A stretch of 64,000 nucleotides of DNA from Trinickia dabaoshanensis. Lineage in GTDB: Bacteria > Pseudomonadota > Gammaproteobacteria > Burkholderiales > Burkholderiaceae. Below the pieces are notes generated by a model. That model saw only the letters and a program-made list of their open reading frames with translations, was not told where the DNA came from and ran no database searches. The stretch spans positions 1 to 64,000 of the forward strand of contig NZ_PNYA01000022.1 of the NCBI RefSeq assembly GCF_002879885.1. Reading direction: 5' to 3'. Of this stretch, positions 25,290 through 33,556 are shown piece by piece. Position numbers and translations under genes: made by a program. Numbering within the stretch: the first letter of the stretch is position 1; every line of letters begins with the position of its first letter.

Positions 25290-26494
25290 ACCTCCCATTC
25301 CTTGAGCAAAACGGCGTTCTGGCTATCGGCGGCATCGATGTCGCTCGCCTAGCCGACCGCGCCGGGCGCACGCCCTTCTTTGCCTATGATCGAGCCGCGA
25401 TCGACGCTCGCGTACGCATGCTGCGCGACAAACTGCCCGGCGACATCGAATTGCACTACTCAATCAAAGCCAATCCGATGCAAGCCATCGTGCACCACCT
25501 CGCGACGCGCGTCGACGGCTTCGATGTCGCCTCCGCATCTGAGATGGCGCTCGCCCTGGATACCGGTGCTGGCGCCCGCCAGATCGGCTTCGCCGGTCCG
25601 GGCAAAGAGCGCGATGAGCTGCGTCGCGCAGTAGCGAGTGGCGTCAACATTCACCTCGAATCGGTCACCCAACTGCACCTCGTCGCGGCACTCGGCTGGG
25701 AACTCGGTTTGCGCCCCAACGTCGCCATCCGCGTCAACCCGAACTTCCACGTCGGCCAGAGCGGCATGCGAATGGGCGGTGGCGCCGCGCAGTTCGGCAT
25801 CGATGCGGAACAGGTGCCGGCGCTGCTGCGCGAGGTCGACGCGCACGATGTGGCGCTCGTCGGCTTTCATCTTTTTTGGGGATCGCAGTGCCTGCACGCC
25901 GCAACCATCATCCAGGCCCAGCAGCAAAGCGCGGAGCTCGTCACGAGACTCGCCACCGATCTACCGACCGCCCCGCGATACGTCAATATGGGCGGCGGCT
26001 TCGGTATCCCGTATTTCGCGGGCGACACGCCGCTCGACATCGACGCGGTCACACAAGCGATGCACGGCTGGCTCCCGCAGTTCCACGACCGTCTGCCGGG
26101 CACCCGCATCGTCCTCGAACTCGGACGGTACTTGGTCGGAGAAGCCGGCGTCTACGTGTGCCGCGTCATCGATCGCAAGGCTTCCCGCGGCAGGACATTC
26201 CTGATCACCGACGGCGGACTGCACCACCATCTGGCTGCCTCCGGAAATTTCGGGCAAGTTCTGCGCCGCAATTTTCCAGCGCTGCTTGGCAATCGCCTGA
26301 ACGACGCGCCCCAAGAGCGCTGCGACATCGTCGGGTGCTTATGCACACCACTCGACCGAATCGCGGACGACGTGCCGCTGCCCGATGCCCGCATCGGGGA
26401 CTTCGTCGTGGTTCTGCAGTCGGGTGCCTATGGGCGATCGGCAAGTCCGGCCGACTTTCTCGGCCATCCCGCCGCTATCGAGATGCTCGTCTAA
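25286..26494 (+). CDS. PLP-dependent type III decarboxylase (BtrK / exosortase-A-associated type)
   Basis: The 402-residue enzyme has the fold of DAP/ornithine decarboxylases: LHYSIKANPM with PLP-Lys61, GFDVASASEM, GFAGPGKERDEL, HLFWGSQCLHA, NMGGGFGIPYF and the C-terminal Cys motif CLCTPLDRIADD followed by SGAYGRSAS. The same family acts on carrier-bound glutamate in butirosin biosynthesis (BtrK) and is common in exosortase-A loci. Decarboxylation of an aminoacyl-carrier thioester is inferred here. The start is a GTG at 25286 overlapping the ligase stop. Confidence 0.85.
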   Translation: MNLPFLEQNGVLAIGGIDVARLADRAGRTPFFAYDRAAIDARVRMLRDKLPGDIELHYSIKANPMQAIVHHLATRVDGFDVASASEMALALDTGAGARQIGFAGPGKERDELRRAVASGVNIHLESVTQLHLVAALGWELGLRPNVAIRVNPNFHVGQSGMRMGGGAAQFGIDAEQVPALLREVDAHDVALVGFHLFWGSQCLHAATIIQAQQQSAELVTRLATDLPTAPRYVNMGGGFGIPYFAGDTPLDIDAVTQAMHGWLPQFHDRLPGTRIVLELGRYLVGEAGVYVCRVIDRKASRGRTFLITDGGLHHHLAASGNFGQVLRRNFPALLGNRLNDAPQERCDIVGCLCTPLDRIADDVPLPDARIGDFVVVLQSGAYGRSASPADFLGHPAAIEMLV

Positions 26495-26522
26495 AGCTTC
26501 ATCGTGAACGTGGAGAATTGCG

Positions 26523-27638
26523 ATGCTCGCAACCGAATCTCTCGTGTCGCCACCCTCGCCCACCACATGGGCCATGACCGACGATCAACGCAGCCTTCAC
26601 GCGGCCAGCCAGCGCTTTGCCCGGGAGCGGCTGGAGCCTCTGCTGGCCAAGCCGCCTACGCCAGCGGCTTGGGAGGAAACCGTTGAGCTGGCCGCGACAC
26701 TCGATCTCGGGACAATGATCCTGCCGGCACGCCGAGGCGGCCTGGCAGTCGAGCGCCACGAGCTGTCTCTGGTCATCGAGGCCCTCGCTGCAGGCCCCCT
26801 TGAGCGGGCGGCGGAACTCACCCTTAGCGCGCCAGCGCTCATGACGCTACGCGCGCATGACGCACTCGACTTGCTCCCCCCGCGCCCAGTTGGCGACTAC
26901 TTCGACGGTGCAATCCCGCTCGCGCTGACTGTGCCGAGCACAGAAGCCGCTGTGCAATGGCGCCTGCGCCAAGCCGACACGCCAGGGCTCACGATGCAAA
27001 TCGACGACCTCGACCGCCAGCGTCTCATCCTTGCACATGTCGCTCCCTCTCCAGTCACTTGTCGATGCGGGCGCGCCATCACGCTCGGCGACCTCGTCCT
27101 CGAGCAGTCGAATCTCGAGCAGATCGCGGCAGCACCGCCGCTCGCCACGATCGAGCAGCTCGATCGGAACGGGACGTCGCCTGCGCAGACCTGGCTCACG
27201 GAAGTCGGTCTCTATCTTGCCGCGCTGCTGACCGGCGCGATGCAGCACAGCGTTACGTTCGCGCTCGATTACGCGACATCGAGACTGGCCTTCAAAAAGC
27301 CCTTGGCGAATCATCAGCTCGTTGCGACACGGCTGGCCGATATGCTGATTGCCACCCACGGCGCACACCTCTTTCTACGCCATGTGACAACCACCGAACC
27401 ACCCGCACCTACAGCGCTTGTGCGTCAACTAATTGGCCATGTTGCCGCCGAATCCGTTGACGTCAACCGCGAACTCGTCCAACTCTGCGGCGGCCACGGC
27501 TATGTCGAAGGACTGCCGCCGGCCGCGCGCTTCCAATCCAGCCACTGGTTCGCATGGCTGCTCAGGCAAATCGACGCGGCGCTCGGACGGTTCCCGATGT
27601 CCGCCTCGTCCGGGACTCGGGCGGGAGCGTGCGCATGA
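26523..27638 (+). CDS. Second, divergent acyl-CoA dehydrogenase-like protein
   Basis: The 371-residue protein matches acyl-CoA dehydrogenases best in the C-terminal half: FALDYATSRLAFKKPLANHQ and QLCGGHGYVEGLPPAARF. The middle beta-domain is poorly conserved and no EGT-type catalytic Glu is visible, so activity is uncertain; it may be a second desaturase or a partner of the enzyme at 20081. GGAG stands 6 bases before ATG. It overlaps the GNAT gene as ATGA. Confidence 0.75.
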   Translation: MLATESLVSPPSPTTWAMTDDQRSLHAASQRFARERLEPLLAKPPTPAAWEETVELAATLDLGTMILPARRGGLAVERHELSLVIEALAAGPLERAAELTLSAPALMTLRAHDALDLLPPRPVGDYFDGAIPLALTVPSTEAAVQWRLRQADTPGLTMQIDDLDRQRLILAHVAPSPVTCRCGRAITLGDLVLEQSNLEQIAAAPPLATIEQLDRNGTSPAQTWLTEVGLYLAALLTGAMQHSVTFALDYATSRLAFKKPLANHQLVATRLADMLIATHGAHLFLRHVTTTEPPAPTALVRQLIGHVAAESVDVNRELVQLCGGHGYVEGLPPAARFQSSHWFAWLLRQIDAALGRFPMSASSGTRAGACA

Positions 27639-28222
27639 GCGATCATGCCCACCCGCACAGCCCCACCACGTTCTCGGCGGGTGAGGCGTTGCCATTTACG
27701 GGCTATTGGCTGCGCGAACCGAATCGGGACGACGTCCACGACATCGCCGCCTGGCTCGCGCAACCCACCATCAATCGATGGTTCGACTTCGGCCTCGGCC
27801 GACAAGCACTGACCGCGCTCGCCGTGCTCGCGATGCTGCAAAGCAGACGGCACCGAATACGTGTGTTCGGCCCGACCGGGTATCGCGCCCCAAGCGGTCT
27901 GGTCGCTGTCAGCGACATCACGCATCGCTTCGCCACGGGCTCCTTCTGGGTGCTGCGCGACAGCCAGCGGCCCGCCTACGCGGACATGACTTATGATGCA
28001 TCGAGATCTGTCCTGCGCGAATCGTTCGAGTGCGACAAGCTGCACTGCATCACCGCATGGGCGGTCGAGACAAACGTTGCGTCACAGCGCCTGCTCGGGC
28101 GGCTCGGATTTCGTACGATTGGGCTGCAACGCGCTTGCCATCTCGTCGATGGCAAGCGGCTCGGTCGGCTGCTTTACGACCTCTTGCGGGACGATCTCGC
28201 CGCACCTTCTCGCACATCATGA
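27635..28222 (+). CDS. GNAT-family N-acyltransferase of the biosynthetic cluster
   Basis: The 195-residue product is RimJ/RimL-like: WLREPNRDDVHDIAAWL at the start, HRIRVFGPTGYRAPSGLVAV, and the CoA-site region AWAVETNVASQRLLGRLGFR. It may transfer an acyl group to an amine formed by the decarboxylase, which would join the two halves of the pathway; this is inference. Both ends are coupled by ATGA to neighbours. Confidence 0.8.
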   Translation: MSDHAHPHSPTTFSAGEALPFTGYWLREPNRDDVHDIAAWLAQPTINRWFDFGLGRQALTALAVLAMLQSRRHRIRVFGPTGYRAPSGLVAVSDITHRFATGSFWVLRDSQRPAYADMTYDASRSVLRESFECDKLHCITAWAVETNVASQRLLGRLGFRTIGLQRACHLVDGKRLGRLLYDLLRDDLAAPSRTS

Positions 28223-29286
28223 AGAATGCGCCCCTGATTACGGCGCTTGCCGTCTATGTACCGCCTCCTGTCGCACTGGACCGTTGGCAGGACATTGAGC
28301 CTACGCCTCATGAGACTGCGCCATCGGGCTGGGATGCCTGGATCGCGTCCTGGCGCCGGGAATATGGCGCCAGGACGGCAACGGCGAAGGAGGCGGCGAG
28401 CACTGACCTAAACGATGCAAGCGCCGAAGGAGCGAGCAACCCACGTGTCGATCGGGCGCCCGTCGAGCTCGAAGCCGATCAGTCGGGGCTCGCCGCCAGG
28501 GTGACGCATGCAATCTGTGCAGCGCGGCATCGGGAGGCCGCTTCGATCGACTTCGTGATCTTCTGTCACACAAGTCTGAACGAACACGTCTCCACCACCG
28601 TCGCCGGGCGCTTGCGAACGATCGTCGGCACACCCTGCTTTCCGTTCTCCGTGTCGCAACAGCAGGGCGCGTCCTTGTTCACCGCGCTTCAGCTCGCCAC
28701 GGATCTGCTGATCGCGGAACCCGATGCCCGCACCATCCTGATCGTGGCCGCGGAAAAATGGTGCCCGCCGTTTTCGCGATGGACCGGGCAGGCGATATTG
28801 CACGGTGACGCGGCCGGGGCAATTCTAGTGGAGCGGCCCGCGCTCGCTACACGCGGACTCCAACTGATCGACGCATCGGCTCACCCCCTCCACCGGGCTT
28901 CGGCTCACCCACCGCTCTCGCGTGCGGGTATCGAGTGCGTGTGGGCGCCCGCCCTCCTGTCGACAATCGATGCGATGTTGGCACGACACGGCCTTCACTC
29001 AAACGGTCTGGCAGCTACGGTCGGACAGGCCATCGATCCAAAGTTGGACGATCTCGTGTGCCGGCATCTTGGCGTTTGCTCAACCGAGCCCCGGCGCTGC
29101 GCGTATCTGGGCGCGGCCGACTCCATCGTACGACTGGCTCGCACCCTCGGCTCGCACAGGTTCACCTCGCAAGATCGAATTCTTATGTGGGGAATCGGCT
29201 TGGGCGGTTACACAGGATGCGCATTGCTGGCAGCACACGGCTTCCCATCCATATTGGGCGATGTCGATAGCCACAACTCGGCATGA
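28219..29286 (+). CDS. KASIII-like protein lacking catalytic residues (pair 2, member A)
   Basis: The 355-residue paralogue of the gene at 21633 has FVIFCHTSLNEHVS, TILIVAAEKWCPPFSRW and GDAAGAILVERP. The nucleophile position is SVSQQQGASLFTALQLA, with Gly150 for Cys, and the His motif reads VGQAIDPK. It cannot be a classical ketosynthase and is probably the structural partner of the next gene. Residues 50-85 form an extra low-complexity loop. ATGA overlaps at both ends. Confidence 0.8.
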   Translation: MKNAPLITALAVYVPPPVALDRWQDIEPTPHETAPSGWDAWIASWRREYGARTATAKEAASTDLNDASAEGASNPRVDRAPVELEADQSGLAARVTHAICAARHREAASIDFVIFCHTSLNEHVSTTVAGRLRTIVGTPCFPFSVSQQQGASLFTALQLATDLLIAEPDARTILIVAAEKWCPPFSRWTGQAILHGDAAGAILVERPALATRGLQLIDASAHPLHRASAHPPLSRAGIECVWAPALLSTIDAMLARHGLHSNGLAATVGQAIDPKLDDLVCRHLGVCSTEPRRCAYLGAADSIVRLARTLGSHRFTSQDRILMWGIGLGGYTGCALLAAHGFPSILGDVDSHNSA

Positions 29287-30209
29287 CTGTTTCCATCGGC
29301 ATCCCGTACGTCGCATACTATCTGCCCGAGCAGATCGTTGACGTGCGAACCTGGGCTCAGAGAACGGGACAATCAGGCGGCACCATTGCACGCCTGGAGC
29401 GAGCGGGCGTACGTCATTTCCGCGATGCAGGAGAACGAACGGCGTTTTCCCTCGCGGCTAGCGCCGTCGAGTCCCTGCTGAGCACAGCCGCGCTTGCCCC
29501 TGACACGGTCGACTCTCTCGTCTACGTCCATACGCTGCAAGGCAGCATCGCGCCGCCGCCCCAGTCCCTGCCGCGTCTGCTCTGCGAACGGTTCGGCTTC
29601 GCACACGCCGACGCATTCTCATTCGCCCAGCAGCACTGCGCATCGTCCATCGGTGCCTTGCGGATTATCCGCGCGATGTTCATTGCCCGTCCGGCCGTGC
29701 GCCGCGTTTTGCTAGTCGGAGCCGACGTGATGCCACTCGCTGCCGAAAGACTGATGGAAGCGGCGGGCCTCTTGAGCGATGGTGCGTGCGCGGTGCTCGT
29801 CGAACGCGACGCCCAGATCAATCGCTTGGTCGCACTGGCAAGCCACGCGAGCGGCAATGGCTGGCGCGGAATGCTCGCAGGAGAAGAGCAGCGCTTTGCC
29901 GCGCAGTATTTTTTCACGGCTAGACGGCTCATTTTGCAGGTCACCGACCAAGCCCATGTGCCCCATGTCAAGATACAGCGCATTCTCCCGCCCCACCTCG
30001 ATCTCCCGGCATGGCGTCGAATCGTGACGTCCCTCGATCTTCCACCAACGTGCCTGTTCGCACGCAACTTCGCCCGCATTGCGCACGTGACAGTAAGCGA
30101 TCCATTTATTAATCTTGCAGATTGCAACGATTTGATGCCGGGCGAGCCTTTCCTGCTGTGTGCTCGCGGCGTCGGCGGATTCTCCGCAACCGCCCTGTTG
30201 GTACGCTAG
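29283..30209 (+). CDS. KASIII-like condensing enzyme with Cys (pair 2, member B)
   Basis: The 308-residue paralogue of the gene at 22673 keeps the nucleophile as Cys119 (FAQQHCASSIGALRII). The His motif reads ILPPHLDLPAW: His238 stands one residue later than the FabH His, whose place is taken by Pro237. The Asn position reads IAHVTVSDPF with His268. Activity is likely but with rearranged catalysis. It is the last gene of the operon. Confidence 0.82.
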   Translation: MTVSIGIPYVAYYLPEQIVDVRTWAQRTGQSGGTIARLERAGVRHFRDAGERTAFSLAASAVESLLSTAALAPDTVDSLVYVHTLQGSIAPPPQSLPRLLCERFGFAHADAFSFAQQHCASSIGALRIIRAMFIARPAVRRVLLVGADVMPLAAERLMEAAGLLSDGACAVLVERDAQINRLVALASHASGNGWRGMLAGEEQRFAAQYFFTARRLILQVTDQAHVPHVKIQRILPPHLDLPAWRRIVTSLDLPPTCLFARNFARIAHVTVSDPFINLADCNDLMPGEPFLLCARGVGGFSATALLVR

Positions 30210-30539
30210 TAGGCCTGATCGAGTTAGCGCCAGTTTCGCGAACGGACGGCACAACGTCGATCGCCGCGGGAGCGATGATTTCCGTTGAAAGCTAAAATTC
30301 GGCTTTTCTCAATCAAATATTACAATTTATTTAATTCTCCGCTGACATTTTTCTATTGGTTAGCATTCTCAGCGCGAACGCTCTTAGATAGCCACCGGAT
30401 GTTATAAAAAAATCATGAGCGACATCGAGACGGATTGACGTCCAACACCACATTCCCCCACAATGCAAGCAGCATTGATACCGAACGCCCAACGCTCCCA
30501 TCGAATAATTCACTCTGAATAGCGACGAGCCGAAGCGAG
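30210..30539. other. AT-rich intergenic region before the luxR gene
   Basis: No gene is seen. The part from about 30290 to 30420 is strongly AT-rich against the surrounding GC-rich DNA (for example ATTACAATTTATTTAATTC), which suits a promoter region for luxR or a silenced (H-NS-like) region. I could not identify a lux box. Confidence 0.4.
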
Positions 30540-31331
30540 GTGACAACCGTGAGCCCAATCTTTCGACATCGGGCGAACCGAAAACAGTTCATCATATCCA
30601 ATACGGACTTAGCAGCACGAATGACCCCGCTGCTTAAACCGTTTTCGGACTCGCGCGACCTGCCATCCCTCACGAACTTGTTTGGTGAGACAGTGCGTTC
30701 GCTCGGCTTTCCGTGCTACGCCATCAGCCGCATATCAAGAACTCGCTCACGCCCCAGGCCTCGGGTAGACGTAGAGACAATTTGCACACATTATCCCAAT
30801 AATTGGGTGCAACACTACCTGCAACACGACTACGGATCAGTCGATCCGGTACACCGTGTAGCCTTTACTCACTGCGTACCCTATCGCTGGAGCGATATTA
30901 CCGTCTTGAATCGTGCCGAGCGGCGCGTTCTCGGCGAAGCGAGCGATGCCGGACTGTCGAATGGACTGAGCATTCCCATTCATGAGCCGGCAGGTGATGT
31001 TTTGCTCGTCAACCTATCCGGCCCACGATCGCGCGCGTGCACGATCCTCGACGTGCGGCTAGCCAACCTGATCAGCGTCCTGTTCCACCAAGAATTGGAA
31101 CGGCTCAGGCATGTCCCGGATCGTGGCCCGGCGCTGCATCTCACCCCACGCCAGCGTGAATGTCTGCATTGGGTGGCAGAGGGTAAGACTTCATGGGAGA
31201 TCAGCGTCATCCTTGGAATCTCGCATCACACCGTCGCCTATCACATTGCTGAAGCGATGAAGACGCTGAACGTTCATAGTCGAACGAAGGCCGCCGTCGA
31301 TGCGTCCGTCTATGGACTGATTCAGCAGTGA
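30540..31331 (+). CDS. LuxR-family quorum-sensing regulator
   Basis: The 263-residue regulator has the autoinducer-binding domain with the conserved series Trp-Tyr-Asp-Pro-Trp (NNWVQHYLQHDYGSVDPVHR and PYRWSDI) and the C-terminal GerE-type helix-turn-helix LTPRQRECLHWVAEGKTSWE, continuing ISVILGISHHTVAYH. It should bind the acyl-homoserine lactone made by the LuxI at 31599 and control the adjoining operon. The start is GTG at 30540; a GTG at 30549 with better Shine-Dalgarno spacing, or an ATG at 30621, are alternatives. Confidence 0.92.
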   Translation: MTTVSPIFRHRANRKQFIISNTDLAARMTPLLKPFSDSRDLPSLTNLFGETVRSLGFPCYAISRISRTRSRPRPRVDVETICTHYPNNWVQHYLQHDYGSVDPVHRVAFTHCVPYRWSDITVLNRAERRVLGEASDAGLSNGLSIPIHEPAGDVLLVNLSGPRSRACTILDVRLANLISVLFHQELERLRHVPDRGPALHLTPRQRECLHWVAEGKTSWEISVILGISHHTVAYHIAEAMKTLNVHSRTKAAVDASVYGLIQQ

Positions 31332-31598
31332 CTGCGCAAAAAATTCGCCACTCCCGTCCGCCGATCATCTCCACTGGTCTGCCTTGGCAGCCGCTCTGTC
31401 CGCCTTGGACTGAGTGAGTGGCCGTCCCACATACTGGATCCGAGCCCCTGGTCCGTCGGCGTCCAGACTTTAGTGCGGGTTTCAAGTACAGCGTTCGACC
31501 GCGCATGCGCTCGTCCGCATATCCTCCCTGGCCGACTAGTTCCCCCCTCGGTCCCACCTTGATAGCGTGGCGTCCATTGACATTCGAGGAGCAAGCAA

Positions 31599-32423
31599 AT
31601 GCACGACCTCGTCGCCGGCAAACTCCATGACCTGCCACTCGAGATACGTCACGATCTGGGGCTCTTCCGCCACGAGGTGTTCGTTCGACGTCTGGGTTGG
31701 TCGCTGCCGGATATCCAAGGAGCCGCCGCCGTCGAATGGGATCGATTCGATGGCGAAAACACTGTTCAGATTGTCGCACTCGACTCAAGGCGGCGAGTAT
31801 GCGGCTGCGCAAGGCTTATACCAACCACGGGCCAATACCTTGTCCAGGACCTGCTTCCTCGATCGTTGAATATTGATCTTCCTTGCTCGCCCACAGTTTG
31901 GGAACTCTCGCGGTTCGCCGCATCCGTCATTTCTGACGATTCACCGAGTTCGATATCGGGCATGCGGCTATTTCCCCATGCAATGGCCATCGCGGCCTCA
32001 CTCGGCGCGACGCGCATCGTCGGTGCGGTAACCCGCGCTATCGCACGACTGTATCGCCGTTTTGGCCTTGAACTGCGGCAGATCGAGCCGGTTGGGGAGC
32101 GGCACGCATTGCCCTTTATGGTCTGCGCGATCGACCTCTCTGCCTTGGCGTTCGCCCATCTCGGGCACGATCCAGACAATCTTTTGAACGCGATCACGTG
32201 GTACGGGCCGCGTCCATCGACGGCTATTTCCGACATGAGCGTGGCCGTGCCCCGTCTCCGATTGTTCGACGGATTGCCTGCGTCTCCATGCGATTCGGGG
32301 ATTGGCACCGAGAAAGGCGGCCAGCAGACGTGCGGCGACTGCACTCCCATCACGGGCATCACGCCACGGCGATCGTGTGGTGACGATGCCGGTTGTCGAC
32401 GTCCTTCACCCAATCCGGCCTGA
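31599..32423 (+). CDS. LuxI-family acyl-homoserine lactone synthase with long C-terminal extension
   Basis: The 274-residue protein has the LuxI core: FRHEVFVRRLGW, VEWDRFDGENTVQIV with the conserved Glu/Asp pair, GCARLIPTTGQYLVQDLLP and WELSRFAA. It would join S-adenosylmethionine and an acyl-ACP to make an AHL. GAGGAG precedes the ATG. LuxI proteins are usually about 200 residues; the reading here continues some 65-70 residues past the normal end with a Pro/Gly/Cys-rich, low-complexity tail, and its last 65 bases overlap the gene on the other strand. The tail may be the product of a lost stop codon. Confidence 0.92.
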   Translation: MHDLVAGKLHDLPLEIRHDLGLFRHEVFVRRLGWSLPDIQGAAAVEWDRFDGENTVQIVALDSRRRVCGCARLIPTTGQYLVQDLLPRSLNIDLPCSPTVWELSRFAASVISDDSPSSISGMRLFPHAMAIAASLGATRIVGAVTRAIARLYRRFGLELRQIEPVGERHALPFMVCAIDLSALAFAHLGHDPDNLLNAITWYGPRPSTAISDMSVAVPRLRLFDGLPASPCDSGIGTEKGGQQTCGDCTPITGITPRRSCGDDAGCRRPSPNPA

Positions 32424-32928
32424 TCGCGGACGCGTACGCTTGGCCGCTACGCGAAGCTTCACCGTTTGCCTGCATGCTCAATCGCAGGCGTTCATCGATC
32501 GCGTGCGCCACCGTGGAAGACTTTGGAGGATGACGGCGATCACAGTCCGCCCAGAACACGTACATCGCGTCGAACAATACCGACAGTATCGACGTCAAGT
32601 AAGGCAATCGGACCGTCACGCCGTTCCCTGATGCGCTGCCTTCGGGCTGATAGAAGTGCGTATCGATTAGCTCGGGTGGAAGCTTGATTCGCAGGGAATC
32701 GAGCTCACGTTGCAAACGGTCTTCGACGCGATAGTGCGCGGTGGCGGAATTTGCCAGCGCGTTCCGGAGTTCGCACAGCTTCTGGTCTTTCAACTGAATG
32801 CATCTTGTGAGCTGATGGATTTCCGTTTCCGCACGCCGCAAGTGATCATGCAAGGCTGCACAATCGCATGATCGCGTTGAGCCCGGCTTCTCATCGCCAA
32901 AATGGCACGCTCTTTCGCCTCGCTCCAT
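32359..32928 (-). CDS. Coiled-coil protein of unknown function
   Basis: The 189-residue reading starts at ATG 32926-32928 behind GAGG (6-base spacer). A heptad-like helix, about residues 20-70, contains LHDHLRRAETEIHQL and CIQLKDQKLCELRNALANS. It is followed by RVEDRLQRELDSLRIKLPPE and a conserved-looking part with LPYLTSILSVLFDAMYVFW. The end overlaps the luxI tail by 65 bases. I do not recognise a family. Coding character (balanced codon use in this frame, good start) is fair, function unknown. A longer reading from 33126 is possible. Confidence 0.5.
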   Translation of the reverse strand: MERGERACHFGDEKPGSTRSCDCAALHDHLRRAETEIHQLTRCIQLKDQKLCELRNALANSATAHYRVEDRLQRELDSLRIKLPPELIDTHFYQPEGSASGNGVTVRLPYLTSILSVLFDAMYVFWADCDRRHPPKSSTVAHAIDERLRLSMQANGEASRSGQAYASAIRPDWVKDVDNRHRHHTIAVA

Positions 32929-33138
32929 AGCTTGCCTCGCCTTGTACCCGGCGCATTCATGCACCGCGTAAGCACCTCGACCGCGAACACAAAGCCCGGC
33001 GCTGCGTAGCGGCCGTGCTGGCATCGTCTGAACCCAAACAGCGAAAGCACGGAGCAATCCGATCAGGACGCGTACGATCACGGAGTGGGTATATACGTTT
33101 TTCGTTTTTTCCCGGTTCAATGTCAACTACGAAACTAA

Positions 33139-33354
33139 GCTGGATATTGCCATCCGCGCCCGGTCAACTATGCAGCGAATGGCTTAACTGCCGGCGACGT
33201 CTATGGCGCAACGTATCGGTATCGGCCCGCGAATCCCATTGTTGAGAGCATGACGTTGATGACCGACGGTCCTTCCTGTGCGACGACGGGAGACATTACT
33301 ATTCGATCGGTTGACGACGCCTACCAAGTGACGCTGTCCCGCCGCTGTCGATAG
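33139..33354 (+). pseudogene. Short orphan open frame, probable gene remnant
   Basis: Within the 628-base gap 32929-33556 only one frame looks protein-like. It is open from 33139 to a TAG at 33352-33354, with VNYAANGLTAGDVYGATYRY and a tail CATTGDITIRSVDDAYQVTL. There is no start codon near its beginning and no Shine-Dalgarno. It could be the 3' end of a lost gene. The rest of the gap shows nothing. Confidence 0.3.
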
Positions 33355-33556
33355 GACTCCGATCGCCTATGCGCGCGACCTGGATGGTGCGAGAGCCGCG
33401 CCAGCGGTCAACTAGCACAGAGCATCGTTGGCCGACAATCCATCGATTTCGACAGCGATCGCCTAGCGCTCGCCCGGCGGGTAGCTAGATGGGTAGCTGC
33501 GTGGGTGAAGCCTCACACAGACCCATATCTGACGCGCCTTACATGAAACTTCCTGA

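Noticed and set aside
31379-31390. CTGCC-TT-GGCAG as a lux box between luxR and luxI
   Set aside because: It is a good palindrome but lies about 208 bases before the luxI start and does not match the CTG-N10-CAG spacing of LuxR/CepR sites. No other lux-box-like site was found before luxI, luxR or the operon at 20081.
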